Assembly: GCA_025267735.1 (NCBI GenBank)
Contig: CM046301.1
Span: 58,423,872-58,487,871 of the forward strand
Direction: 5' to 3'
DNA from: Mactra quadrangularis
Lineage: Eukaryota > Mollusca > Bivalvia > Venerida > Mactridae
DNA: 64,000 bases
A program made the position numbers and the translations under genes. Below, one piece after another: positions 1-10,900 of this stretch. Position 1 is the first letter of the stretch. Each line of letters starts with the position of its first letter. A model generated the notes under the pieces. The model saw only the letters and a list, made by a program, of their open reading frames with translations, was not told where the DNA came from and did no database searches.

Positions 1-1480
1 TATATATGCGCTATTTCCAATGTACTCTGATGTGTATAGGTAAAGGTATGTACAGATGTTATCGAGCGTGTAATCATAAGTCGGCGACTTTATTATGATT
101 TTGTGACATCCTTGTGCATTTATATGTCGGCGAGTTAAACTCCCAGCGTGTGAACGACAATTGGGTTTTAATGAGATGTAATTGGCATGTAATTGTCGCG
201 TGAAGTTTCATTTTTTGCATCTCTTATCTGACCAGTTTCGATTTTTTATTTACGTTGGATACGCGGCGATATCGAGACTTTATGAGTAAAGGAGTTTTTA
301 ATTGGGTTATGATACGCAAATTGTTTATTCTTATAGGGTTTTTGAGATTTTTAATTGCGTATTTACGCAGATACGCAGCTTATCTGTTCCTCTGTCGGCC
401 TCTATATAGATTTAATTTGATCCGTATCAATGTGGAGTTCTCTCATTAAAAAAGATGAAAGTAAAGCGTTTATGGGGCTCAACTCTCATTTTCAAGAAAA
501 CTATCGAAAAAAGTCGATAGTCAGAAAAACTATCGCGATATTTATCGACTTGAAAAAGTTCTATCGACCTATTGCTATTGCAAGGTAAACTATCGCGATA
601 CAGCGATAAGTCGACCTATTGTTACACCCCTATTAAGAAGAATAAATAAATGAAATTTTAGCTAAAACAAAAATACGAACGTATATTTCACGACAATTTG
701 CAATAGCATGGATCGCAAAAATATATGACATTGGCGTCTATATGATTGAAGGAGTTTCGTTTTCACGGAATAGAATGCTAAACTGAATAATAACAGTATT
801 AGTTGTAAAATCATGTAATAATAGGTGTTTTTATGATTTTTTGAGTGGATTTCACGATTTTATCCACGACTGATAAAGAGATTCAGGTGGTTTTCGTGTG
901 TATATCCCGAAAATACGCCCGGTATTCGAAATATTAGTGTGTATCCCGCGTCATAGAACAAACCCTGCTGGTTACCCAGTTTGTATTTGCGCATGCGTAA
1001 TCTACCAGCAATCCAGTTTTAACCAGGTTTCAGATCAATTTGGTTTTTTTGAATGGTCGAAATGATCATGAAACGAAAGAAAATCAACAGAAAATTCTAC
1101 CTTCATCTCAAAATTTTGAAACAAAAACGTAATACGGGAGATTCTAGTATGTTTGCGGGAGTTTAAAAAGTTGACTTAAATCCGGGAGTATACCGGAAAA
1201 TGCGGGAGAGTTGGCAGGTCTGATGTTGTAAGTTTTCATACCCCAATGACATTATGATATGATTAAAAAACTAATGAAATCATAAAAACAAACAAAAATG
1301 GCATTAACATAAGTAAATAGCTATAATTATTTGATTGAATTACTCTAACGTTATAGACTGTGCTAAATGTACATTAACATTCTACTACTTAGAATACCTG
1401 GACATAATATATACATATGAGAAAGACATAATTATATCTTGGCTACTCGTGACGTAAATATAAATGTTAATATTAATACC
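1..1480. other. Intergenic DNA, no gene seen
   Basis: No convincing exon on either strand. Around 490-625 there are several direct and inverted copies of a CTATCG core, and the block ends in GTTACACCCC, which looks like the end of an old hAT-type element. Around 860-1225 a repeat ends in CGGGAGAGTTGGCAGGTCTG, which also looks like a degenerate DNA-transposon terminus. Both repeat assignments are inference. Confidence 0.4.
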
Positions 1481-1631
1481 ATATACTCATTCACTAGGAA
1501 AGCCCTGCATTGAACGCTGGATGTGCACCAGTATTAGTGGTGGAAAAATACCTGTAGAAGAAGAAGAATGGCTATAAATGTACGATATTATTAAGATGAA
1601 AACTCTGTAGAGAAAGTCGAAGAGGACACAC

Positions 1632-1747
1632 CTTTGGTAATCATCAATGGCTTCAACCGGCTGACCCCACAGATCGTAGTCAGTGGCAGTCTTAAATGCG
1701 TTGTGCCAGGCAGTGACCACTTTCTCTTCATCATCGATGTCATTCAT
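1632..1747 (-). CDS. Candidate first coding exon of an unidentified gene
   Basis: Read on the minus strand this is ATG followed by 38 codons and a good donor (CCAAAG then GTGTGT) at 1631/1630. The peptide begins MNDIDDEEKVVTAWHNAF and contains DYDLWGQPVEAIDDYQ. It is acidic, locally richer in GC than its surroundings, and free of low-complexity sequence, which is why I treat it as coding. I do not recognise the family. No second exon was traced towards position 1, so the gene would continue outside the window or in small exons I missed. It could be a chance open stretch. Confidence 0.35.
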
Positions 1748-2082
1748 TTCATTGACATATCAGACGTTATGTAAGTAAAACCTGACAAATTAATAACAGC
1801 AATTAGCAAATTTTGTTGTTTCCAGACATTGTTTGTGACTCGTGAAAATAACACATGCGTGAAAATAACTTTCTGAATTTAGTGGTTTGTTGCCCTTTTA
1901 TAGTCGGTGGTCGGTCATATGTACATTATATGAAAAACAAGGCCTCTTGTTAGTCATTCCGAATGTGTGAAAATTTGCTTTGTAAATGGAGAAGCGTACT
2001 GTATGGAAACCTCGAATGTCTTACACGTACAATAAGGGACGTTGTTGAGTTAAAATAGCATAAAATAAAGTAGTTTGTTCAT

Positions 2083-2440
2083 TATATTGAGTGGTTCCTT
2101 ATATCCGGTAGTTTGTAAATTATATAATGTGCATTCTTTACAATACTCGGTGGTTTGATCATTATATAAGGTGCATTCATCAGTATATTCGGTGATTTTA
2201 TCATTATATGAAATGCATTCTATATTATACTCGGTAGTTTGATCATTATATAAGGTGCATTCTCCACTATGCTCGGTGGTTGTATGATTGTGTTGAGTGC
2301 TTTCACAAACCACTGTGTACCTGTATAATGAATAATGCACTTTATATAATGATCCAACCACCGAGTATAATGAATAATGCACTTAATATAATGATCCAAC
2401 CACCGAGTATAATGAAGAAAGCACTCAATATAATTAACAA
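2083..2440. repeat. Foldback array of 42-bp repeats
   Basis: The left half holds about four tandem copies of a 42-bp unit containing TCGGTGGTTTGATCATTATA. The right half (from about 2325) holds about two and a half copies of the same unit in inverted orientation (TATAATGATCCAACCACCGA). The two halves can pair into a long hairpin with a ~60-base centre. The 14-residue periodic peptides readable here on both strands are a by-product of 42 being divisible by three. Confidence 0.85.
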
Positions 2441-2956
2441 ACTTCTTAATATTCTTAACATTTGTAATGTTATTTTAACATAACACCATTCGTTAATGTT
2501 CGTATAAGACAGTTAAGGCCTTCCATAGAATCGCGTCTATATGAGATACTTATGATTAGGTTTTGGTATAACTAATGGCCAGCATTTAGCTGGCTATCAA
2601 AATTACATGTACAAATTATTCGAGTTGTGTTTGAATTCATATATCGTACTGTTTAAACAAAATCACGTTATTTTAAACGATTTACAAAACGCATAGCCTT
2701 AAGAGTAAATTCTAATTTACAATTTTATTGTCCCACTAGAACTGTATAAGAAGAACAAATAATACGTTAAATGCAATGTATTTAATGTCCATTGTTTTCA
2801 ATAGATTTAAATTAATGAATAGTTTAGGCAAAGAGATTTTTTTTTTTTAGTTTGATATTTTCCAAAAATTATGCACGAAGCTAATATGTATAACCAAATA
2901 CCCTTTATATTCGTTATGTGATAGGAAGTGTAATTTCACATATACATATTTATACA

Positions 2957-3028
2957 TGTACTGTGAACTTATTTTATAAACTTTTTCATGTTTACATGAA
3001 AAAGTTTATAAAATAAGTTCACAGTACA
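2957..3028. repeat. Perfect palindrome, 35-nt arms, 2-nt loop
   Basis: Arms 2957-2991 and 2994-3028 are exact reverse complements around a 2-base centre. Arm 1 starts TGTACTGTGAACTTATTTTA. It abuts a second perfect palindrome with no spacer. Confidence 0.95.
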
Positions 3029-3130
3029 GGATCGTTTCACTATTTAAATATGTATTATATATAATTATATGTATACTTACAAGTATACATATAATTATAT
3101 ATAATACATATTTAAATAGTGAAACGATCC
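3029..3130. repeat. Perfect palindrome, 50-nt arms, 2-nt loop
   Basis: Arms 3029-3078 and 3081-3130 are exact reverse complements around AC at 3079-3080. Arm 1 starts GGATCGTTTCACTATTTAAA. The stem is very AT-rich inside and closes with GGATCG/CGATCC. Confidence 0.95.
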
Positions 3131-3446
3131 TAAAATATTAATTTTGGCGCGCATGTCTTATGTCATTCTCGTACTCAGAGGTAATCAAGATTCTCGGTCT
3201 AACATCTTGATAGGCTCTGGGTACGAGAGTGGTAACACGTTCTCCTTGACTGTCGTTAACTCACTTAAAGAACTTTTTGAATCTGTACCATCATATGCGA
3301 TACTTAACTTTTTGAAGGAAATAAATGTATATAATAAGATATATAGCTTTAGATTATTAATTTCGTTTGAATTAAAAGTATCATTGATTGCTTTCGGCGC
3401 GATATGACCTTTTTGTGTTGGTGCGCCGTAAAACCCAAACAAAACA

Positions 3447-3465
3447 AACAAACAAACAAACGAGA
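3447..3465. repeat. (AAAC)n microsatellite
   Basis: A short run of AAAC units. It lies just upstream of the LINE remnant; it may be an old poly-A-like tail of a retroelement, but no element body was recognised next to it. Confidence 0.6.
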
Positions 3466-3554
3466 ATGTTCCTATGCATCCAACATCTTTCCGCACATTT
3501 GTAGCAGGAAATGAGACTATCTAAAACAAACAAGAAATTGTACTAGTTACCTAC

Positions 3555-4810
3555 TAAACTTGAAACTTGAAACTTGTTTTATTTTCTTAAACGCCTATTT
3601 CTACGTTAAAGAAACATATTCAATGGCGTTTTACAATTACAACACATATTAAACATAGTTACAATGTATACATGATTGACTATTGAAAATATCTTTGAAA
3701 TAAATGGGTTTTTAGTCTTTTTTGAAAACATCGATAGAATTACATTGTCTCAACCCGAGAGGTAGATCATTCCAAAGCTGTGGACCTGCTGTCTGAAACC
3801 CTCTGTCATTAAATGTTTTTCTACTGTTATGAGGAACCTCATAGCACCCTACTGACGATGCTGAGTTCCTTAGTGTTCGTGTGGAAGTCTTTGTGGACAG
3901 GAGTTCCATCAGATACCCAGGAGCGTTTCCAACTGAGCAGTTATACATATATGTTAATATTTTAAATTCAATTCTTTGTTTTACAGGCAGCCAATGTAAA
4001 TCAAACAACGCCTGTTTAGAGCTGTCACGTCTGTTACGACCAAGTACTAACTTGGCACACATATTCTGAACGCGTTGCAATTTATCTAATTCACTCTGAG
4101 TTATACCATAGAGGATTGCATTACAATAATCTAAATGAGAAATTACCAATGACAACCAACACTTTAATTGCATCTTTTGTAAGAAATTTACGGATACTTT
4201 TAATCTTAAAATAGTTGACCATTGCCGATTTGCACTTGCGTTTCACATGCTCTCTAAAGTTCAATGTTTGATCAAGAAACGCGCCTAAGTATCTAATGAA
4301 CTCCTGTACTGAGATAGTATCTCCACAAACGTCAATATCTTTGGTACTACATTTCTTTAATTGGTGGCGGTTACCAAACATTATAAATTCAGTTTTAGAT
4401 GCATTCATCTTATGTTTATTTCTGTTCATCCAATCATTGATATCTTGTGCACAATTTGTGAGGTTTTGAATAGCAGTAGCTTCGGCAGATGGAGTTGGCT
4501 GAAACCGGATGTTAGCTGTATGATCGTCTGCAAATCCGAAGACGGATATTGATGGAGGTACAATGTCAAATAGAGTCCCAGCATATGTGAGGTAGAGCCA
4601 AGGGCCCAAACAACTACTTTGTGGTACACTACACTTGAGATCACGTACAGACGACAAAATGTTATCAACGCTAACTCTACAGCTACGAGGTCGAAGGTAT
4701 GAATCCAACCAATCCAATGCTGAATTACAGACACCATATTGCTTACTAAGAACATCAATTAAAATATCATATACTAGAGTTGTAGTTATTCCTGCTTTAA
4801 AACTGTTCAG
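3555..4810 (-). mobile_element. LINE remnant: reverse transcriptase C-terminal half
   Basis: Two overlapping minus-strand frames make up the 3' half of a non-LTR retrotransposon ORF2. The first (4717 to 4121, readable back to about 4790 as TTLVYDILIDVLSKQ) carries the fingers/palm region with the catalytic FADD in FGFADDHT. The second (4173 to 3712) carries the thumb region, with HLDYCNAILYGI, LQRVQNMCAKLV, HWLPVKQRIEFK and GPQLWNDLPLGLR. These are typical of Jockey/CR1/L2-group LINEs; the exact clade is uncertain. A frameshift near 4150 breaks the frame, and the 5' part (endonuclease, start of RT) is missing. The 3' end is marked by a 7-bp tandem tail (ACTTGAA units at 3557-3577), as in LINEs that end in short tandem repeats. 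Dead copy. Confidence 0.85.
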
Positions 4811-5280
4811 GGTTTTCTCTGTCTGGATAGCCTAGCTAGCTGATTGTGTGAAACGTGCATGGCAGTAGGTACTTTGTTTGAAAGGTATCCTCTCCTGACG
4901 AGAATAACAATGAAATTTCGTATGACTCCAAAGCAAATTTTAACACTTTATGACACACCTGAAGGATAAAAATAAACACTATATTATTTTTCTTACGAAA
5001 AAAAAATCAATGTTTGCATGTACATGTACTTAACAAAACTTATAAACATACATAATGTATATTTGGGCTCATATCTAAGTAAATGTTTGTCCGATTTAAA
5101 TTAAATTTTCAACAAACATAGTTTAAAGACTGACCAACATTATTATGTTTATTTCATTACATAGAACAAAAGATTTAACAAATAACAAAAACATCACAGT
5201 GTGTAAAAAAGTCAAAGTAATTAAACGAGGATTGCGATCTGCGTGACTAAGTAAATGTAGTGAAATGATAGTGGCACCCG
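4811..5280. other. No gene seen
   Basis: AT-rich spacer between two transposon remnants. I see no exon, tRNA or clear repeat end in it. Confidence 0.4.
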
Positions 5281-5307
5281 GGTAAATGTGTCTACGATTC
5301 TCTCTCT

Positions 5308-5620
5308 AATAACAAGTGAGGCCAACATGGCTGTTAAGAACCGCTTGGTGTCGCGTTATCATGGATCTCACATACTGATGGATGTGATTCTGACGTATAT
5401 ACCTGCCCATTCCCGTACAATCCTTCCGCGTAGCTCAGCTAGGGGTTGGGCTGCAACACCACGGTGTACACGTCGGTTCAATTTATCCCATACGAGTTCT
5501 TTAATGTTTAGTAGAGATTTCGGCGGTATGCACATCAGCGTGATGTTGTTGTCATGTAGTAATTCTGTTGTCGCTCTTGATGTTTGGGCTGGCGCGCCAC
5601 CCATTTTAACAATCAATATA
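5308..5620 (-). pseudogene. Tc1-type transposase remnant (C-terminal part)
   Basis: The minus strand encodes GGAPAQTSRATTELLHDNN, then ITLMCIPPKS, ELVWDKLNRRVHR, and LAELRGRIVREW. These match the second-aspartate region of Tc1-like DDE transposases (family pattern DNAPAHTAR, WPPKSPDLNPIEHVWD, LRxALxxEW). The catalytic DN motif reads GG, and SPDLNPIE is degraded to SLLNIKE. After a frameshift near 5395 the end continues as QYVRSMITRHQAVLNSH with a stop at about 5308. The N-terminal DNA-binding part is absent. Inactive fossil. Confidence 0.75.
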
Positions 5621-6024
5621 TATTCCTACCTGTTATTTTGTTAGCCGGCCCATTTTGTGTTTTTTATGTTTGGGTCGTAATACTGTCCACAGTGATCATG
5701 TGCAATTTTGATTCGCGCCAGTCACGATTTTCTCGTGCATTTAATGAATTTCATCGATCCACGGTTCAACGCACCGGTTAGATTACTTTCGAAAATATGA
5801 CTACGCAGTAAAAGTTGATATATAGTCAATAGCACTAAGTACAAAATTTCGTTAAAAAAATATTGGTTCATAAAAAAGTTATACGCAATTGAAATATGTA
5901 TAAAGTTTTGTTAAGTGTATATCGTCTGAAGTACATGCACATGTATGCCTAGTAATTTAAAGACGACGCATACACTTGCATTATCAATGAATTGAACGCT
6001 TGACGAACTTCATTAAGATGCTTG

Positions 6025-6175
6025 TGTAGCAGAGGTATAATACGGCACTTGTACTCCCTTGCCTTCAAGCTAGCTTTTCTGGTGACGTGATAGAGTGTCC
6101 GCTTACGACTCGAGAGGTCGTGGTTTCAAATCTCCGTTCGGACCAAAGCGCATTTTTATCGGGTTATATTTGACG
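6025..6175 (+). mobile_element. tRNA-headed TIR element, copy 1
   Basis: Starts TGTAGCAGAGGTATAATACG and carries a tRNA-like block at about 6085-6145 with a B-box-like GGTTTCAAATCTCC. It is followed after a linker by a second copy of the same left end. A complete TIR-bounded relative is at 44374-44546. Confidence 0.65.
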
Positions 6176-6282
6176 CCCAACGTAAATAACCCACTAGGAA
6201 TTGTGTGATTGCACCCTTTGATAGTCCCACAGACAATCAAGCTCCAAGAATTCGAGGACGAGTTCTGTTAAGGAATGGGTTT

Positions 6283-6435
6283 ATGTAGCAGAGGTATAAA
6301 ACAGCACTTGTACACCCTTGCCTTCAAGCTAGCTTTTATTGCAACGTGGTAGAGTGTCCGCTTACGACATGAGAGGTCGTGGGTTCGAATCTCTGTTCGG
6401 ACCAATTGATTTTTATCGGGTTATAATTGAATACA
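6283..6435 (+). mobile_element. tRNA-headed TIR element, copy 2
   Basis: Starts TGTAGCAGAGGTATAAAACA. The tRNA-like block has an A-box-like GTGGTAGAGTGTCCG and a good B box GGTTCGAATCTCTG, followed by GGACCA. The distal inverted repeat seen at 44546 is not evident here, so this copy is truncated. Confidence 0.65.
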
Positions 6436-6439
6436 TCAA

Positions 6440-7500
6440 TTTAGATCATTATCTATTTCAAATGATCGGTTAAATGACTGTATGATCATAAAGATATGAA
6501 AGTCGAGTTAATATCTTTTGATAGTGCCGATTTCGTGCACTTTTCTTTATGTGGGTGCCGACATATATATATATCTTAGGATAGGTTAATTGGGGCACGT
6601 GCTTCCAGTGCATCCCCAGTAAATATGGGCCTGTATTTATATTAATGATTCTTTGTTTGGAATTATGTAAAAAGTACATCCTGAAAATCGAAATAAAATA
6701 TCCACAAATCAATTTTAACACAAGAATTTTAAGATACTACAGTGATCGATCATTAATGGAGGTAAAAATTGAATTCTAGTCGTACGATTGTTGGGTCACT
6801 AATATTTTTATCTGGTTGACACGCCTTTATACTTTAGAGTCCTATTTGGTTAAGGTTATTCCTTAATTGGTCCTGAAATAGTTCAGTATTTGTAGCCCTT
6901 GGTGCATGTTGTCCTAATCCTATAATATTGAGCAGGGAATTAGATATGTTATCTATGTCTCTGTATTGAGTGAGAATGAGAGTGGTCGCATTGACTGGAG
7001 TTTATGTAGATGGGTTTGTGTTTGTCTAATTCATAACATTATGTCTATAATGTAACTTTAATAGTTACAAATGCACATCATATTTTGCCTTCGATCACTC
7101 GGCGTCAACATAGTGTAGAAAGACTCTTAGCACAAGTTTAAAAACTCAATTAAAATGTTCTTAAGCAAGCTTTACGTCAACAAATCACTTGATTTTATTA
7201 TTTTTTAATGTGTTAATTCTCACAGACAGGCGCATTTGACCATATAATTGATTTCACAAAAAATAAATGTAGACCTAGTTAGCAGGTTCTCCAATTAAGA
7301 TCCAATTAAGAATTTGATGGTGTGATGCCTAACTTGTGATGAGATGTCGTAAAGATATTCAATGTTAACCCAAACCATTTGGGATAATTTCACACTAAAA
7401 GCATCAAATATGTCACTTTAATGATTAAAAATTATGTTTTCCGTATATTGAAGCCATAGGTAGATGTTTATCTTTTTTTAAACAATTCATTTTTCTTTGG
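6440..7500. other. SOS upstream region, no gene seen
   Basis: AT-rich sequence with no exon that I can support. A non-coding 5' UTR exon of SOS could lie here but leaves no readable signal. Confidence 0.4.
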
Positions 7501-7508
7501 TCCATTAC

Positions 7509-7520
7509 TGCGCATGCGCA
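7509..7520 (+). promoter_or_regulatory. NRF1-type site in the SOS upstream region
   Basis: TGCGCATGCGCA is a perfect match to the palindromic NRF1 consensus (YGCGCAYGCGCR). It lies about 290 bp upstream of the SOS start codon, a plausible core-promoter distance. The match is seen; promoter use is inference. Confidence 0.5.
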
Positions 7521-7751
7521 TAAGTTAGTACTCCATATTTCCTGTTGTGAATTATGCGGAACTAGAAACAAGGAATTTGTAAACACTTAACGTGACATTT
7601 AGGGCTCGTATAATTGACAATGACCTGATCACCAAGGAAGATAAATCATTTAAGCCTCCGTGTAAATTATTGTTGTGTTATCTAATTGTCATCAAATCTC
7701 ACGATGGGGGACTAAGCTGAAGGTCACACACCATTGACTACTCCTACCAAA

Positions 7752-7793
7752 ATGGGGGTTTTCTTCCAGTTTTCCAACGCTCTGTGCTTATAA
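7752..7793 (+). other. Short upstream ORF ahead of SOS
   Basis: ATG at 7752 opens 13 codons, is out of frame with the SOS start, and stops at TAA 7791-7793, 14 bases before the SOS ATG. If transcribed in the leader it could lower SOS translation. Confidence 0.45.
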
Positions 7794-7807
7794 TCATATT
7801 GTCAGTT

Positions 7808-7909
7808 ATGTTTCCTACAAGTTCCAGCAGTGATACCAATTCATTTGATTTTTTCTCACCGGAGAATGAGCAAAAATGGAAAGGCATATTCATCTACGAC
7901 TTAAATTTG
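7808..7909 (+). CDS. SOS1: SOS exon 1 (residues 1-34)
   Basis: Encodes [12 protein letters not shown] then [14 protein letters not shown], matching the YEFFSEENAPKWRG start of human SOS1. Donor GTGAGT, phase 0, at the same place as in vertebrates. Confidence 0.9.
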
Positions 7910-10900
7910 GTGAGTAATGTTCAATCAGCTGACGAATTGACCACATTTGGATGTACGATGACTTGATAAAAACAAAAAGTTATAACCTCTGACATCGACT
8001 GTTGTTTTATCTTTATGTATCATATTGTCATTTTAAATTGTCTACATTGTTATCATTGTATGGTTCAACAATGCATTTACTTTGAATTCTAAATTTCTTG
8101 TTTAAAAACAGGACTCTTATGACACATAATTGCACTGTGGTACCATTGATGATTAATTCCATTCGCTATAACATTGAGTCTATCTCATGAAAATCTTACT
8201 GTTTGCTTTGTTGAGACATGTGGAAAGAAATATTTTTATGCTATGGGTACTGTAAAAGTATTGATGATTTAAACAATAGTTTCAATTCCCCACAAATTTT
8301 AAGTCTTTTGTCACTCCAATTAGTATCCTAATCTATTTATGTACTAACATTTTTTGGCTTATCTACCATTGATTGATCTGTAAAGTGTGAACAATTTAGG
8401 CAAAATGTAATAATTCTATAAGAATTTGAGAAATAAAAAAGTCTTAGTTCATTGAAAATTAAACTATGGTTAAATGCATGTATAATTATAATAATTCAAA
8501 ATATTTTACTTCAAGAGTTTTACTTCTGCTAGTGAGTTATATCTTGACTTAATAATACGTGTGAGAGGTGTCTCAGGTGTGGCAGTATTATGAGATAGAT
8601 CGATAGATGTTTAATTATATTTGATAAACAACCACCTTTTTCCAATAACTGCCTTCAAAGGTCAATTAAACTTTCTGGAGAAAATTCTGAACTCATTACC
8701 AGCAAAACCTTACATATCTTATATTTTCTAGGATTGGATTCACAAAAACCAATAAAACAATGTTCAGCTGTTAGTGTTTTAACTTGCTAAGTTATTGCCA
8801 TAGCTCTGCCTATGTGATAATGATTGACAATCTTGTTTAAATTTCTTTTATTAAATAAATGCTATTTCAATGTCTAAAAATATTTTCAGGTTCACAAACA
8901 AGTGCATCCGTCCCTTAGTGCAAGAAATGATGCATTGGAATATATTGAAAACTTAATTATTCAGTTGTTAGCAACTTTGTGTGTATCTGAGCCTCATTCT
9001 GTGCCAGATGTTGAGGATCGTGTACAAAAAACTTTTCCCGACCCTATTGATAAGTGGGCTATTCGGGATGCCGAGAGGGCTATTGAAAAGGTTGATAATA
9101 AAAACAAGAACAAGAAATTAAATCTGGTTTTGCCAGTTGACAAGATTCATCCCTTGCTGGTCAAAGTAAGTATTGTACAAATATTCTTACTGACTGCAGT
9201 ATTCAATACAGTGTAACCTGCATTAAGCGGCCAGCAATGGGAAGTGGCCTGCTTCAAGCAGTTCGTTCTGACATACAAAAATTCGCCATTTTAGAAGGAC
9301 TTTGATTTGTTAACGGTACGATGTTAAATGACATGCTTTTACGTAATAATTGTGGTCAAATGCATATTAACAATGGGTATAACATTAATCTTTGTGTTTT
9401 TAACATTAAAATAAGCTTTACTTATTTCTTATAATTTGAAGACGGGTTTGATCAAAGCGCAGTTACGAACTCGACAATGCTGCTGCCATTTTGTTTACGT
9501 TTATACACCTGTATTCCAGTCATTTTTCATATATTCGGGAGTTTGGCTCACAAACTAATTTGATTGTCATGAAAAAACAAAAATTATCTTTAGTAATGAA
9601 ATTAATTGTAATTGCTTGTTGTCAAACCCAAGACAACCTTCCATCGTCTAATTGAACAAGTTGAGTAAAAAGAGTGGATTAAGTGTTTATGTACAGTCAT
9701 GGGTTTTACATAACATATGGTATAGATGTTATATAAAATTCCTGGTACAGCTTTTTATTTATTGATCTTCAAAGTAAACAAGTGTCATTTGTAAATCGGA
9801 AATCAAACGTCAGACCACACTTATATATAATTGATTTTGTCTATTTAAAGACTCAACTGGGTGGGTTGATAACATTGTTTGTGACAAGCTGTTAATTTCA
9901 AAATTTATTGGACCGTTACTGCTGAATTCAGGTAAATGATGATTTTTGAAGGAGTGTGTGACAGTGTGACCGCAAATTTAATACTATTGCGCAAAATTGA
10001 ATGGTTCTCGTCGAGAGGAAGCCAGACTGGCGGCTTACAGCAGGTGACCGCTGATACCAGGTGACTGTTAATGCAGGTTACACTGTATATGGAACTTAAT
10101 TATTTTTGTTATTATTATTTGACCTGTTATGTTCTAGGCCTAATCTAATGATATGATGCTCAGGTTTGTTTAAGTTGGTCATACGATTGTATGTAAAGAT
10201 TTGCATATGGTCTTAAAACATGTTTAAAATTTAGACTCGGGTCTTGTCTATTATTTTAAAGTAGGTTGCCTGATTGGACAACCATCTGTATATTTTACTT
10301 GCCTGAACTAAGTGTTTACATGCAGTATCAACTAACAAGTTGTCTGAACCCAAATGTAGGTCATCAGGGGCAATTTTACAACATTTAATGTTGAGCCCTT
10401 GGACTTATATGTAAACCTACATAGTTCTTCCTGCTTTTCAAATAAAAAAAGAAAAATGTTTTTGATATTGTAAAAGTTGATCTTGAAGTTTTGATGTTAA
10501 AATGCATAAACTGCATTTCTGTTAATTGATTGTCTAGTCTTTGAGTTTGAACTGTTGTTTGAACAAGGCTTTTAATTAAGAAAACAACAACAAAAACACG
10601 TATGAGTACTGTATTATATATATGCAGTTAAAATCTATTTAACTTCTACAATTATTTAATAACAAGGAGTGAACATGCACATCAATGATACGTAACTTGT
10701 TTACATTGTCTACGTCACGCAATTTGAAATGAGCCGTCCAATCGCAGACTGTGAATAATACTGCTGTTAAATTAGCTTGCCAACCTTGGTCTAAAAAAAG
10801 AAATTACAAAATCAAAATGTTTTTAATAGTGTTTCGTCTAGATAAAAGCTACACATTGATTGGTCGACACAAAGTTCATCTCGACGTGACCTTCGACTGA

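Noticed and set aside
2050..2382. 110-residue minus-strand ORF with repeating peptide
   Set aside because: Product of the 42-bp repeats; no start context or splice sites, composition is repeat-driven.
3144..3496. Overlapping ORFs of 87 and 103 residues on the two strands
   Set aside because: No family resemblance, odd composition, next to repeats; treated as chance.
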